Shown here one piece after another: positions 16,384 through 25,477 of a stretch of DNA of 64,000 bases (position 1 is its first letter; each line of letters opens with the position of its first letter). The stretch spans positions 23,341 through 87,340 of the forward strand of contig CANFUE010000006.1 of assembly GCA_947450115.1 (NCBI GenBank). The letters are read 5' to 3'. Below the pieces are notes generated by a model. The model made no database searches. It was not told the DNA's origin and saw only the letters and a program-made list of their open reading frames with translations. Source of the DNA: Acidimicrobiaceae bacterium. GTDB lineage: Bacteria > Actinomycetota > Acidimicrobiia > Acidimicrobiales > Ilumatobacteraceae. The position numbers were made by a program, and so were the translations under genes.

Positions 16384-17406
16384 GTGTCAACTACAGAATC
16401 AACCGCAAGTGCACCACAGAAATCAATGCTCACTCGTTTAGGCATCGACCGACTCAGTGCTTTGTATCTCGCCGGAGTTTTCGTTGTCATCTTTGGCATC
16501 TGGAAGCCCGACACTTTCTTAAGCATTGCAAGCTTCAAACTCATCCTCGGAGAGAACGTCGCAATCGGCATGCTGGCCTTGGCGTTTTTAGTACCGCTGG
16601 CAACAAACTCATTCGACTTGTCCATTGGTGCCATGACCTCGTTGTCGTTGTGCATCACCACATGGTTGTCTGACGATTTCCACCGTACGTTCAACATGCC
16701 TGCTGGCCTAGCTGCGTTGTGCGGAGTGTTGGTGTGCATGTTGTTTGGTGTGTTGTCGGGTTTCATTGTGGTGAAACTGAAGGTGAACTCATTTATTGCA
16801 ACACTTGGCTTGGGGCAAATTGTTTCTGCTGTGTTGTTGAAAATTTCTGATAACCGTCAAATCACTTCTGTGTATTCCAAGTCGTATTTGAAGTTCGGTA
16901 GCTTCGAAGTGTTTGGTATTCCCGTTCTCTTCGTGTATCTCATCATCATCGCTGCCATCTTGTGGTTCGTTCTTGAACAAACTCCAGCAGGGCGCTATTT
17001 ATTCGCCACCGGCGGCAACATTGATGCTGCCCGACTCGCAGGTGTACGCACCGATCGCTTGGTGTGGGGCTCACTCATTACCTCAGCAACTATTGCAGGT
17101 ATTACCGGCGTCCTCTTGTCGATGAAAATTGGTTTCTTCTCCACTGCAACTGGCCCTGGCTACTTGTTCCCTGCAATTGCTGCAGTGTTCTTTGGTGCAT
17201 CGCAGTTGTCGCGTCGCCCGAACGTATGGGGCACGCTCTTGGCTTTGTACGCACTCGCACTTGGCATCAAGGGTTTGCAACTCGTTGTGGGCTCGGGTTC
17301 ATTCTGGGTAGAGCCACTCTTCCAAGGAACCACACTCATCATCGCTGTATCACTCGCTAGCCAGCAAGCAGTTGCTCGTATTAAGAAGAAAAAGAAAACT
17401 GCTTAA
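16384..17406 (+). CDS. Sugar ABC transporter permease (RbsC type)
   Basis: A 340-residue integral membrane permease with about 8-10 helices. GTG at 16384 is preferred because AAGGA (16373-16377) lies 6 bp upstream. The family signatures NSFDLSIGAMTSLSL (helix 2-3) and RLAGVRTDRLVWGSLITSATIAGITGVLLS (given as two halves; the EAA-like cytoplasmic loop, RLAGVRTDRLVWG, then SLITSATIAGIT) are visible. KVNSFIATLGLGQI also fits. The C-terminus is lysine-rich. Its stop shares one base with the next start (TAATG). Together with the preceding ATPase and the divergent binding protein it completes one importer. Confidence 0.9.
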   Translation: MSTTESTASAPQKSMLTRLGIDRLSALYLAGVFVVIFGIWKPDTFLSIASFKLILGENVAIGMLALAFLVPLATNSFDLSIGAMTSLSLCITTWLSDDFHRTFNMPAGLAALCGVLVCMLFGVLSGFIVVKLKVNSFIATLGLGQIVSAVLLKISDNRQITSVYSKSYLKFGSFEVFGIPVLFVYLIIIAAILWFVLEQTPAGRYLFATGGNIDAARLAGVRTDRLVWGSLITSATIAGITGVLLSMKIGFFSTATGPGYLFPAIAAVFFGASQLSRRPNVWGTLLALYALALGIKGLQLVVGSGSFWVEPLFQGTTLIIAVSLASQQAVARIKKKKKTA

Positions 17407-17909
17407 TGGCTGGTAATTACGATGACGTCAGCGTCTTCGAACTTTCTCCTGAGCGCGAACAAGTTCTCGTAGAAAAACAAACTGAGTGTTGTCTCATGTG
17501 GACCACCTCAACTGGCGACCCAGTTGGCGTGTACATGAACTATTTTTTCCACGAGGGAAGTTTTTGGCTCACTGCTACTGAACAGCGCAAGCGCATTAAG
17601 GCGTATCGCAAACGTCCGCGTGGGTGCATTGCCATTACGAGCCGCGGAACCGATATTGGCATTAGCCAAGCTCTTACCTACAAGGGCAACATCGTGTTGC
17701 ACGAAGATGAGCCAACAAAGCAGTGGTTCTACAAAGTGCTTGCCGCACGTGTGCGCCCCGAAAGCGTGGAACGGCAAAAAGCATTTGCCGAACACCTCGA
17801 TTCACCAGCACGAGTTGTCATTCAACTCATTCCCGATGGGCGTATTGGTTTTGATGCAGAGTCGATGTTTAAAAATTCAGCAGCGGGCCCGAGTCGCACA
17901 CAAGTGTGA
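17406..17909 (+). CDS. Pyridoxamine 5'-phosphate oxidase-family (FMN-binding split-barrel) protein
   Basis: A 167-residue protein of the PNPOx-like / F420-or-FMN split-barrel superfamily. It has the barrel start CCLMWTTSTGDPVGVYMNYFF, the strand GSFWLTATEQRKRIKAYRKRPRGCIAI (in part; residues about 44-72) and the later VRPESVERQKAFAEHLDSPARVVIQLIPD. It starts on the last base of the permease stop and so belongs to the transporter transcript. An oxidoreductase for the imported compound is a reasonable inference. Whether the cofactor is FMN or F420 cannot be told. Confidence 0.72.
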   Translation: MAGNYDDVSVFELSPEREQVLVEKQTECCLMWTTSTGDPVGVYMNYFFHEGSFWLTATEQRKRIKAYRKRPRGCIAITSRGTDIGISQALTYKGNIVLHEDEPTKQWFYKVLAARVRPESVERQKAFAEHLDSPARVVIQLIPDGRIGFDAESMFKNSAAGPSRTQV

Positions 17910-17930
17910 GACGCGAACACTGCTGCTGCA

Positions 17931-18725
17931 TTAAATAACGTTCAGCGTGTCGAGGAACTGAGCTGCCACTGGTTCATCGCCGGTGACTTTGCAATGCTCG
18001 CGCCAGTCGGAGCGCTTGGTGCCCCAGTTGATGAATGAGTGGCCGTTGCTGCTGACATCGGCAACGGTGCCAGGAGTTTTTCCTGGTGTCACAATGATCT
18101 CGGAGCCCGCAGGTGTAATGGTCCACACACCGCCGCCAGGGCCAGTGAGTGTGAGTGTGATGGGCGCACTGAGCGCGTGGCCAAGGTCGGCCTGCATCTG
18201 TGGCATTCCCGTGATCATCCAGCCAATGGCTGGAGCAAGGCGTGTGGCATCGGCATTGGGCATTTTTCGCTCAATGGGGCCATCGGGTGCAAGAAGGTCG
18301 ATGCGCAAATGGCAGTAGTGGTCGAAGGCGTATGCATCGGCCAATTGGTTCATTTGGTAAGAACCGAGGTCGGCAAGGGGAATGACTGTTGAGGCCAATG
18401 GTTCTTCTTGCATCGAAGCCAACACGGCAACTGCCTGGTCGGCAAAGGCCAGGTACTCATCGAGAATCTGCTGGTTGGTCCAGCCATCACGCATATCGAC
18501 CAACATGTCCATCATCCGCTCGGCAGGCAAGTTGAGGGGCTCTGCTGGCGCTGGCGATGGGTCAACTGTTTCTTTGTAGTTCGAGCTCATATGAGCCACA
18601 AGGTCGCGTACCGACCAACCCTTGCAGCCACTCGGGCGTGACCACTCTTCCTCGGTGAGGCTGGAGATGACTGTCTTTACTTCCTGTACTGCGATTTCTA
18701 ACGCTGCCAAGCCTGCTTTCGACAC
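17931..18725 (-). CDS. Maleylpyruvate isomerase family mycothiol-dependent enzyme
   Basis: A 264-residue DinB-fold protein of the MDMPI family (mycothiol-dependent). The GTG start is supported by AAGGA about 10 bases upstream. The N-terminal four-helix domain shows SSLTEEEWSRPSGCKGWSVRDLVAHM (given in part), with GWSVRDLVAHMSSN carrying the family's conserved metal-binding His region, plus YAFDHYCHLRIDLL. The C-terminal part (about 170-255) is an SCP2-like domain. The substrate is unknown; mycothiol is the actinobacterial low-molecular thiol, which fits the host. Convergent with the PNPOx-like gene (21 bp) and divergent from the SDR pair. Confidence 0.82.
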   Translation of the reverse strand: MSKAGLAALEIAVQEVKTVISSLTEEEWSRPSGCKGWSVRDLVAHMSSNYKETVDPSPAPAEPLNLPAERMMDMLVDMRDGWTNQQILDEYLAFADQAVAVLASMQEEPLASTVIPLADLGSYQMNQLADAYAFDHYCHLRIDLLAPDGPIERKMPNADATRLAPAIGWMITGMPQMQADLGHALSAPITLTLTGPGGGVWTITPAGSEIIVTPGKTPGTVADVSSNGHSFINWGTKRSDWREHCKVTGDEPVAAQFLDTLNVI

Positions 18726-18870
18726 GCTTTCCCGTCCTTTTTCTCTCGTTGGTGATGGTCAATTGATTGGAATTTTGAAGATCTGAGTGCCCGGCGTTTT
18801 ACCCCGGGCTATTTCCCGACTACTCTACGCAGACAGTCGCCACAGTGGCGAGAGGAACGGGTGGATAACT

Positions 18871-19647
18871 ATGGAACTTCAGGGAAGAGTTGCGGTCATC
18901 ACAGGGGGTACCCGCGGTATTGGCCGAGCCATTGCCGAGGCGTACCTTGCCGACGGGGCAAGCGTGGTCATTAATGGTCGCAGTGCCGATAAGGGTGCAG
19001 AAGCTATTCGTGAGATGAATGGCGGAGATCGTGTCTTTTTCGTCCAAGGCGACGTGAAAAGCCGCGTTGGTTGCCAGGCAATTATCGATGCCGCCATCGC
19101 AAAATACGGAAAAATCGACATCATGGTCAACAACGCCGGTGGTTCCACCGACAATGCACAGGTTGTAGACCTCACCGATGAAGCTTTAGACAACGCTCTC
19201 AAGTGGAACCTCTGGTCAACTTTCTGGTGCACACAGATGGCATTGCGCGACATGCTCCCACGTGGTTGGGGTCGCATTATCAACATCTCATCACTCGAAG
19301 GCAAGCACGGCAAGCCTGGCGTCTCTATTTACGTCACGGCCAAGCACGCCATCAACGGTCTCACCAAATCATGTGCACAAGAAATTGGCACCACCGGCGT
19401 CACCATCAACTGCATCTGCCCAGGTGCAATTGAAACCGACACCATGCGCGACGAAGGCCCAGGCGCCGCAGTGGCAATGGGAATGACCTACCAAGACCTC
19501 CTCGATTGGTTTGCTTCTGAAGCAGCCATCAAGCGTTTGAACTCATGCGAAGAAGTTGCTGCTGTTGCATCACTTCTTGCTTCTGAAGCAGGCGCCGGTA
19601 TTACCGGCTCAATGATTTCCGTCGACGGCGGAACCGCTGCGTACTAA
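18871..19647 (+). CDS. Short-chain dehydrogenase/reductase (first of tandem pair)
   Basis: A 258-residue classical SDR. Coenzyme site TGGTRGIGRAIAEAY (about 11-25), NNAGG (about 88-92), catalytic Ser in NISSLEG, and Tyr-Lys in YVTAKH. The C-terminus ends with the usual GSMISVDGGTAAY. The ATG is chosen because the Rossmann fold begins at once (MELQGRVAVITGG). NADP preference is suggested by the NGRS after beta2. It lies 50 bp before a second, clearly related SDR and then an OYE-type flavoprotein, so the three genes likely process one substrate. The substrate is unknown. Confidence 0.9.
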   Translation: MELQGRVAVITGGTRGIGRAIAEAYLADGASVVINGRSADKGAEAIREMNGGDRVFFVQGDVKSRVGCQAIIDAAIAKYGKIDIMVNNAGGSTDNAQVVDLTDEALDNALKWNLWSTFWCTQMALRDMLPRGWGRIINISSLEGKHGKPGVSIYVTAKHAINGLTKSCAQEIGTTGVTINCICPGAIETDTMRDEGPGAAVAMGMTYQDLLDWFASEAAIKRLNSCEEVAAVASLLASEAGAGITGSMISVDGGTAAY

Positions 19648-19697
19648 GACCACGAATTACACCACACGAACGAATCGAACGAAGGGGACCAGACATC

Positions 19698-20480
19698 ATG
19701 GGAAAGCTTGACGGAAAAGTTGCAGCAATCACAGGTAGTACGCGCAGTATTGGCCGCGCCATTGCCGAGGCATATTTGCGCGAAGGCGCGAAGGTAGTTA
19801 TTAACGGACGCTCTGCCGAAAAAGGTGCGGTAGCGATGAAAGAAATGGGTGGCGGTGCAAACGTTGCGTTTTTCGCAGGCGATGCTCGCAATCAAAAAGA
19901 CTGTGAAGGCATTGTCGATTTCGCAATTGAAAAATTCGGCAAGCTCGACATCATGGTGCTCAACTCAGGTGGCGTAGAAAATACTGCTCCTGTTGCACAA
20001 ATGACCGACGAAGAGTGGATGCTTGAAGTTACTTGGAACTTGCACAGCGTGTTCTGGGGAATGCGTAAGGCATTGCAGCACATGATTCCTCGTGAAGCTG
20101 GCCGCATCATCGTTACATCTTCAGTAGAAGGCAAGTTGGGCAAGCCTGGTATTCCGGGTTATGCAGCAACCAAGCACGCCGTACTTGGTCTCATGAAGTC
20201 CGCTGCTCATGAAGTGGGCACATTAGGCATCACCGTCAACGCAATTCTTCCTGGCATCATCGAAACCGACATCGTGCGCGAGACCGGCCCAGATAGTGCT
20301 ATTGCAATGGGACTCGGCACTTACGAAAACATGATTGCCCTCTTTTGCAAAGAGTCAGCCATTAAGCGCCCGAACAAAGTTGAAGAAGTTGCAGAAGTCG
20401 CTGTGCTCTTGGCACGCGATGTTGCTGCTGGCATCACCGGAACATCGTTCCCGGTTGATGGCGGCACCATGCCCTACTAA
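19698..20480 (+). CDS. Short-chain dehydrogenase/reductase (second of tandem pair)
   Basis: A 260-residue SDR, a diverged duplicate of the preceding gene; shared stretches include IGRAIAEAY, VVINGRSA and KLDIMV/KIDIMV. The coenzyme motif is TGSTRSIG, with Ser replacing the middle Gly of TGxxxGIG, and NNAG is NSGG. The catalytic residues remain intact (VTSSVEG; YAATKH). The end GTSFPVDGGTMPY is typical. The altered glycine motif may change cofactor or rate. It is followed 39 bp later by the OYE-like gene. Function: probably an alcohol/ketone interconversion in the same pathway. Confidence 0.9.
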   Translation: MGKLDGKVAAITGSTRSIGRAIAEAYLREGAKVVINGRSAEKGAVAMKEMGGGANVAFFAGDARNQKDCEGIVDFAIEKFGKLDIMVLNSGGVENTAPVAQMTDEEWMLEVTWNLHSVFWGMRKALQHMIPREAGRIIVTSSVEGKLGKPGIPGYAATKHAVLGLMKSAAHEVGTLGITVNAILPGIIETDIVRETGPDSAIAMGLGTYENMIALFCKESAIKRPNKVEEVAEVAVLLARDVAAGITGTSFPVDGGTMPY

Positions 20481-20519
20481 TTCTTTAAAAACTAAATAAG
20501 CACTCAATAAGGGGTGGCC

Positions 20520-22469
20520 ATGTCGCAGTTCGAGGTACTTTTCCAACCCATCACTGTGGGCACGATGAAACTCACCCACCGCCTCATGGTGCCACCGCAC
20601 TCTGCGGGCTCAAGTGCTTTTCTCGGGCCCATTGGAAACTTTCAGAAGTTTGTGCAGTACTACACCGCGCGTATTACTGGTGGAAATGAATGGGTAGGCG
20701 GTGGCCCCGTGTTTGTGGCCAACCCACTCATTCCGGGTTTTGAACCATCGGGCGTGGGCGCACATGGGCCTGGCCTTTTTCGTCACCCTTTGTTTGCAGA
20801 GCGGATGAAGGCAATGCAAGACGCCATTCATGACGCTGGTGGTTATGGAACAGTACAGATGGTGTTGCAAGGTGGAAAGCCCATCTCTCCTTCGCAAGAA
20901 CCCAGTGGTTATGCCGACTTTCGCATTCCACACGCAATGGATATTGATGAAATCAAGTGGCTCATCAAAGAATACGGCGAGTCGGCAGCCATTGCCGCCG
21001 ATGCCGGTTGCGATGCCATTGAACTTCATGCGAATCACGACGACATCATTCAATTCTTTTTGTCACCAAAAACAAACAAGCGCACCGATGAATATGGTGG
21101 CAGCGACGAAGGACGTCGTGCATTTCTCCGCGACATTGTGAATGCCATTCGCGACAATGTAAAGCGCCCCATCACCGTTGGCTTGCGGTTGTGCATGGAT
21201 GAACTCATCGACGGCGGTTATGACGTGGAGTATTGCAAGTACGTCATGCGCAAGTTCACCGAAGAAGGAACGGTCGACTACTTCAGTCTTGACGTCGGCA
21301 ACAACTGGGGCGTACCTTCATATATTCAGCTCGGTACATTCCCAGAAGGTCATTGGGCCGCAATGTGCGGCGAAGCAAAAACCGCAACACATTTGCCTGT
21401 TGTTTATGTTGGCCGCGTCGCTTCACCACAACGTGCAGCAGAAATTGTTGCTGCAGGTCAAGCCGACATGGTGGGTATGGTGCGCGCAAATATTGCCGAC
21501 CCCAATTTGGTCAACAAAGTGAAGCGAGAACGAGTGCAATCCATTCGTCCGTGTGTGGGGTTGAACGATTGCATTCACCGCTCCACAGTTGAAGGTTTAG
21601 GTTTTGGTTGCGCAAGCAACCCCATCGCCGGGCGTGAATCTGAAGGTGGCATGCAGCCAACAACGCAGCGCAAAAAAGTGTTGGTCATTGGTGCAGGCCC
21701 TGCAGGCATGGAACTCGCAGGGCTTGCTGCAGAACGCGGACACGACGTGACGCTGTGGGAAAAGGCAGACCACTTAGGTGGTCAAGTAGCGCTCGCTACA
21801 AAAGTGCGAATGAATGCCAACTATGGCAAGTGGGTCACTTTTCAACAGTGGCGTTTAGCTGAAGCTGGCGTGAAAATTGAATTGAATAAGTCGGCCGATG
21901 CCGACAGCGTGCTCGCCTTTGGTGCCGACACAGTTGCAATTGCAACCGGTGCAAAAGTGCGTCGCCCCGGAATCCCCGGCGACACCTTGCCCCATGTACT
22001 CACTGTTGCCGATGTCATTGAGGGCAATCAGAAACCAGGCAAGCATGTGTTAGTAATTGCCGAAGATGACCGCCCCTCACCGCTCACTGTTGCTGAACAC
22101 ATTGCAGGCCATGGTCATCATGTAACAGTCATATTCCCAGCGGTCACTCCGTCACCACTAGTTGGCGCATATTCCATCGGCTCGATGATGGCCCTTGTTG
22201 ACCTTGCCGGTGTTGAGGTGCGCATGAGTACGCGGGCAGTTGAAATTGGGAAAAACTGGGTGCGTGTTGCTCATTCATACAGCGGCCGCGAAGAAGTGCT
22301 GAAGAAAATTGACACCGTGGTTTTGGCGACGGGAAGTCATTCTGAGAATGCTTTGTATAACGCTTTGAAGGGCAAGCACGCCGACTTGCACATTTTGGGC
22401 GATGCCTATGCACCGCGGCGCTGGACCTTTGCCACGCGCCAGGCATATGAACTTGCCCAAATGATTTAA
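20520..22469 (+). CDS. OYE-type FMN/Fe-S/FAD oxidoreductase (2,4-dienoyl-CoA reductase-like)
   Basis: A 649-residue flavoprotein with three parts. An N-terminal Old Yellow Enzyme TIM barrel (about 1-335: HRLMVPPH, YGTVQMVLQGG, DAIELHANHDDIIQFFLSP, TDEYGGSDEGRR) is followed by a cysteine cluster and a C-terminal FAD/NAD(P) domain (GAGPAGMELAG at 391). The cluster reads C345-x5-C351-x12-C364, so the second Cys of the usual CxxC is Leu (CVGLNDC). Family members reduce C=C or demethylate amines. The ATG at 20520 follows AAGGGG. It is third in line after two SDRs and ends 3 bp before a convergent tRNA gene. Confidence 0.88.
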   Translation: MSQFEVLFQPITVGTMKLTHRLMVPPHSAGSSAFLGPIGNFQKFVQYYTARITGGNEWVGGGPVFVANPLIPGFEPSGVGAHGPGLFRHPLFAERMKAMQDAIHDAGGYGTVQMVLQGGKPISPSQEPSGYADFRIPHAMDIDEIKWLIKEYGESAAIAADAGCDAIELHANHDDIIQFFLSPKTNKRTDEYGGSDEGRRAFLRDIVNAIRDNVKRPITVGLRLCMDELIDGGYDVEYCKYVMRKFTEEGTVDYFSLDVGNNWGVPSYIQLGTFPEGHWAAMCGEAKTATHLPVVYVGRVASPQRAAEIVAAGQADMVGMVRANIADPNLVNKVKRERVQSIRPCVGLNDCIHRSTVEGLGFGCASNPIAGRESEGGMQPTTQRKKVLVIGAGPAGMELAGLAAERGHDVTLWEKADHLGGQVALATKVRMNANYGKWVTFQQWRLAEAGVKIELNKSADADSVLAFGADTVAIATGAKVRRPGIPGDTLPHVLTVADVIEGNQKPGKHVLVIAEDDRPSPLTVAEHIAGHGHHVTVIFPAVTPSPLVGAYSIGSMMALVDLAGVEVRMSTRAVEIGKNWVRVAHSYSGREEVLKKIDTVVLATGSHSENALYNALKGKHADLHILGDAYAPRRWTFATRQAYELAQMI

Positions 22470-22472
22470 GAG

Positions 22473-22543
22473 AGCGGGTGACGGGAATCGAACCCGCGTT
22501 CTCAGCTTGGGAAGCTGATGTTCTGCCTCTGAACTACACCCGC
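22473..22543 (-). tRNA. tRNA-Gly (CCC)
   Basis: A 71-nt cloverleaf on the minus strand: acceptor GCGGGTG/CACCCGC with discriminator T, D-arm AGTTCAGAGGCAGAACA, anticodon stem TCAGC/GCTGA with loop TTCCCAA (anticodon CCC), and T-arm CGCGGGTTCGATTCCCG. CCA is not encoded. It reads GGG glycine codons. Confidence 0.96.
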
Positions 22544-22610
22544 AGATAACGGTCTCAGATTACCAGCCACCTCTTTGAGTGCGACGAAGAATCTTGACTA
22601 TGGTGGAGGC

Positions 22611-23174
22611 GTGATCTTGTCTGACCGCTCCATTCGTGAGCAACTCGCTGCTGGCCGCATTGTTATTGACCCACTCGATGAGACGTGCCTTCAGCCGTCT
22701 TCCATCGACGTGAAGGTGAGCAACTTATTTCGTGTGTTTCGTAATCACACCGCAAGTGTGATTGACGTCAAAAAAGATATGACGTCGTTAACCGAGCTCG
22801 TGGAAATCGCCGATGGCGATGCATTCATGTTGCACCCAGGTGAGTTTGCATTGGGCAGCACACTCGAGCGCGTTGGCGTTCCCGACGACATGGTTGCACG
22901 CGTGGAAGGCAAGTCAAGCCTGGGCCGCCTCGGTCTCCTCATTCACTCCACTGCTGGTTTCATCGACGCTGGTTTCGATGGTCACATCACACTCGAGTTG
23001 TCGAACGTGGCCAACTTGCCCATCACGCTGTACCCCGGCATGAAAATTGGCCAAGTGAGTTTCATGATGATGACCACGCCCGCCGACAAGCCATACGGCA
23101 AAGGCGCATCTGGTTCAAAGTACCAAGGGCAACGCGGGCCAACCCCGAGTCGCTATTTCGAAAACTTTAAATAG
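22611..23174 (+). CDS. dcd: dCTP deaminase, probably bifunctional with dUTPase activity
   Basis: Converts dCTP to dUTP, and in the mycobacterial type on to dUMP; 187 residues. [40 protein letters not shown], the catalytic [32 protein letters not shown] region and [14 protein letters not shown] are very close to the M. tuberculosis Dcd:Dut. The GTG at 22611 gives the family N-terminus MILSDRS; a TTG at 22617 has better spacing to GGAGG (22605-22609) and is the alternative. It abuts the convergent Fe-S protein gene with no spacer. Confidence 0.93.
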   Translation: MILSDRSIREQLAAGRIVIDPLDETCLQPSSIDVKVSNLFRVFRNHTASVIDVKKDMTSLTELVEIADGDAFMLHPGEFALGSTLERVGVPDDMVARVEGKSSLGRLGLLIHSTAGFIDAGFDGHITLELSNVANLPITLYPGMKIGQVSFMMMTTPADKPYGKGASGSKYQGQRGPTPSRYFENFK

Positions 23175-25454
23175 TTAGCTTCTGGCAACAGGTGAAGCGA
23201 ATGGTGCGTCGGTAGCTGCCATCTTGCGTTCGCCGTTCTCAAGTGCGTCGAGAACGTGAATTGCAATGTCGGCAACTTTCACTGAGCCTTCTTCAACACC
23301 AGCAGCTTTGACACCATCGTCGAGCATGATGTAGCAGAACGGACAAGCGGTAGCAACACGACTTGCGCCAGTGCTGATTGCTTCGCGCGCGCGCTCATCG
23401 TTCACCTTGGTGCCGATGCTTTCTTCCATCCACATGCGTGCACCACCGGCGCCACAGCACATACCCTTGGTGCCGTTACGTGGCATTTCCACTACTTGCA
23501 CACCCTTAATGCTGCCCACCACCTTACGTGGAGCGATGTATACATCGTTATGGCGACCGAGGTAGCACGAGTCGTGATATGTAATGCGATCGTCGAGTGT
23601 TGCGTTGCTCATGTCGAGTGCACCACTACCAATGAGTTCTTCAAGTAGTTCGCTGTGGTGCACTACTTCGTAGTTGCCACCGAGTTGTGGGTACTCATTT
23701 TTCAGCGTGTTAAAGCAGTGTGGGCACTGAGTAATAATTTTCTTCACACCCATGCCGTTCAACATTTCTACGTTGGGCATTGCAAGCATTTGGAAGAGGT
23801 ACTCGTTACCACTGCGGCGAGCAGAGTCGCCGGTGCACATTTCGCTCGGGCCAAGAATGGCAACGTCGATGTTGGCGCGCTTTAAGAGCTGTGCCATTGA
23901 CTGCGTTACTTTTTTGTTCTTGTCGTCGAATGAACCTGCACAGCCAACCCAGTAGAGATACTCAGCATTGAATGCTGCACCCGGGTCGACTACTTCAACG
24001 TCGAGGTCTTTGGCCCAATCGGCACGTTCGCCTTGGTTCATGCCCCATGGGTTGCCTTGGTTTTCCATGGCACGGTAGGCGTTGCCCAGTTCTGCAGGGA
24101 AGTTGCTCTCCATGAGTGAGAGGTAACGACGCATGTCGAGAATCTTGTCGAGAATTTCAATGTTGACGGGGCAAATTTCATCGCACGCTTTGCATGAGGT
24201 GCAGGCCCATACTTCTTCTGCGCTAATGCGCTCAAAGACCGAGTTGCTGCCAACGGTGATGTCACTCACGGTGCCAAGTGGTGGCGACACGCGCCCGCCT
24301 TCAGCGTGTGCTGCAGTGGCGGCCATGACTTCGCCGACTTTCAAAACAATTTCACGCGGGTCGAGTGGTTTACCGGTGGCATGCGCTGGGCACACACTGG
24401 TGCAACGACCGCACATGGTGCAGGCGTCGGTGTCGAGGAGTTGTTTCCACGTGAAGTCTTCAATGAGTGATGCGCCAAATGATTCCAAACCAGTTTCGGT
24501 GAGGTTTGGCATTGCCTTCATTGCACCCTTCGGACGCTCACGATCTTTCAAATACATGTTGAGCGGAGAAGTGAAAATATGGCGCAACATGGTGATGGGC
24601 AACAAAGCAAGGAATGCGATGAACGACAACACGTGGCTAACCCACAACACTTGGTGCCATGTTTCTAAGTTGCCAGCACTTGCATTTTTGAACAATTGCG
24701 CGATGGGGTAACCAACAAAGCTCCATTTTTCGTAACCCATGTTGAGGCCAGATGCTTGCTCTTGTGCAATGCGTAATGCTTCTGCACCAAAGCCCGTGAT
24801 GCCAATGGCGAGCAACACGCCGAGAATGGCAGCGTGCTCTGGTTTTGTTTTAATGCGAATGCGGTACGGGCGTTGCACGTAACGGCGCACAATGGCCCAC
24901 AACACACCAACGGTAAACACCACACCAGCAAGGTCACCCACAAGTGCATAGGCCTGGTATGTACGGCCGTGCAAGAACTTCAAACTCTCGGGCAGTTGGT
25001 GATCAATTTCCAAAACGGTGGTAACACCCAAAAGCACCATGAACCCGAAGTAGATCATGGAGTGCATGAGGCCTGCTGCTGAGTCGCGCAACAACGTGCG
25101 CATGTAGACACCGGAGCGATAGTCGGCTAAGCGACGCTTCGCATTTTTTGGTGTGGTGCGACGGCGGTCGGATGTGCCGCGTTCCCAGTTGCGAATGCGG
25201 TCGGCGAAGCGCAATGAGCCCCACACGATGAGCATGGGAATAATGGAATAGAACGCTGCTTGGAAGGGGCCAGGTATGCCACCAAAAACTTCGCGTGAAA
25301 CGGCGGAGTCACCGTGCCATTTGGTGAACTGCGGAATGACTCCGGAGACCAAGGTAAAAGCGCCAACGCCAACGCCAATGGCGATGGAGAGTTGATGCGG
25401 CTTAAAGCGACGCGGTGTTGACGAGGTGCTGGGGTTCTGTGGTGCTGAAGTCAT
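23175..25454 (-). CDS. Heterodisulfide-reductase-like membrane Fe-S oxidoreductase
   Basis: A 759-residue membrane protein. The N-terminal nitrate-reductase-gamma-like domain has about 5-6 helices (about 20-300). Two 4Fe-4S motifs follow, CTMCGRCTSVCP and CTSCKACDEICP. Two CCG domains complete it (WVGCAGSF, CPHCFNTL, HDSCYLGRHNDVY, CCGAGGARMW, CPFCYIML). The architecture equals Rv0338c-type IspQ/GlpC-HdrD proteins of actinobacteria, which pass electrons between the quinone pool and an unknown partner. Its stop directly abuts the dcd stop. A cyclic-nucleotide-domain gene lies just upstream (23 bp) and is probably co-transcribed. Confidence 0.9.
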   Translation of the reverse strand: MTSAPQNPSTSSTPRRFKPHQLSIAIGVGVGAFTLVSGVIPQFTKWHGDSAVSREVFGGIPGPFQAAFYSIIPMLIVWGSLRFADRIRNWERGTSDRRRTTPKNAKRRLADYRSGVYMRTLLRDSAAGLMHSMIYFGFMVLLGVTTVLEIDHQLPESLKFLHGRTYQAYALVGDLAGVVFTVGVLWAIVRRYVQRPYRIRIKTKPEHAAILGVLLAIGITGFGAEALRIAQEQASGLNMGYEKWSFVGYPIAQLFKNASAGNLETWHQVLWVSHVLSFIAFLALLPITMLRHIFTSPLNMYLKDRERPKGAMKAMPNLTETGLESFGASLIEDFTWKQLLDTDACTMCGRCTSVCPAHATGKPLDPREIVLKVGEVMAATAAHAEGGRVSPPLGTVSDITVGSNSVFERISAEEVWACTSCKACDEICPVNIEILDKILDMRRYLSLMESNFPAELGNAYRAMENQGNPWGMNQGERADWAKDLDVEVVDPGAAFNAEYLYWVGCAGSFDDKNKKVTQSMAQLLKRANIDVAILGPSEMCTGDSARRSGNEYLFQMLAMPNVEMLNGMGVKKIITQCPHCFNTLKNEYPQLGGNYEVVHHSELLEELIGSGALDMSNATLDDRITYHDSCYLGRHNDVYIAPRKVVGSIKGVQVVEMPRNGTKGMCCGAGGARMWMEESIGTKVNDERAREAISTGASRVATACPFCYIMLDDGVKAAGVEEGSVKVADIAIHVLDALENGERKMAATDAPFASPVARS

Positions 25455-25477
25455 AGCACCATATAACTTAGTTGCTA

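Noticed and set aside
18860..18868. GGTGGATAA before the first SDR as a DnaA box
   Set aside because: One mismatch, isolated; several such sites are expected by chance in 64 kb.
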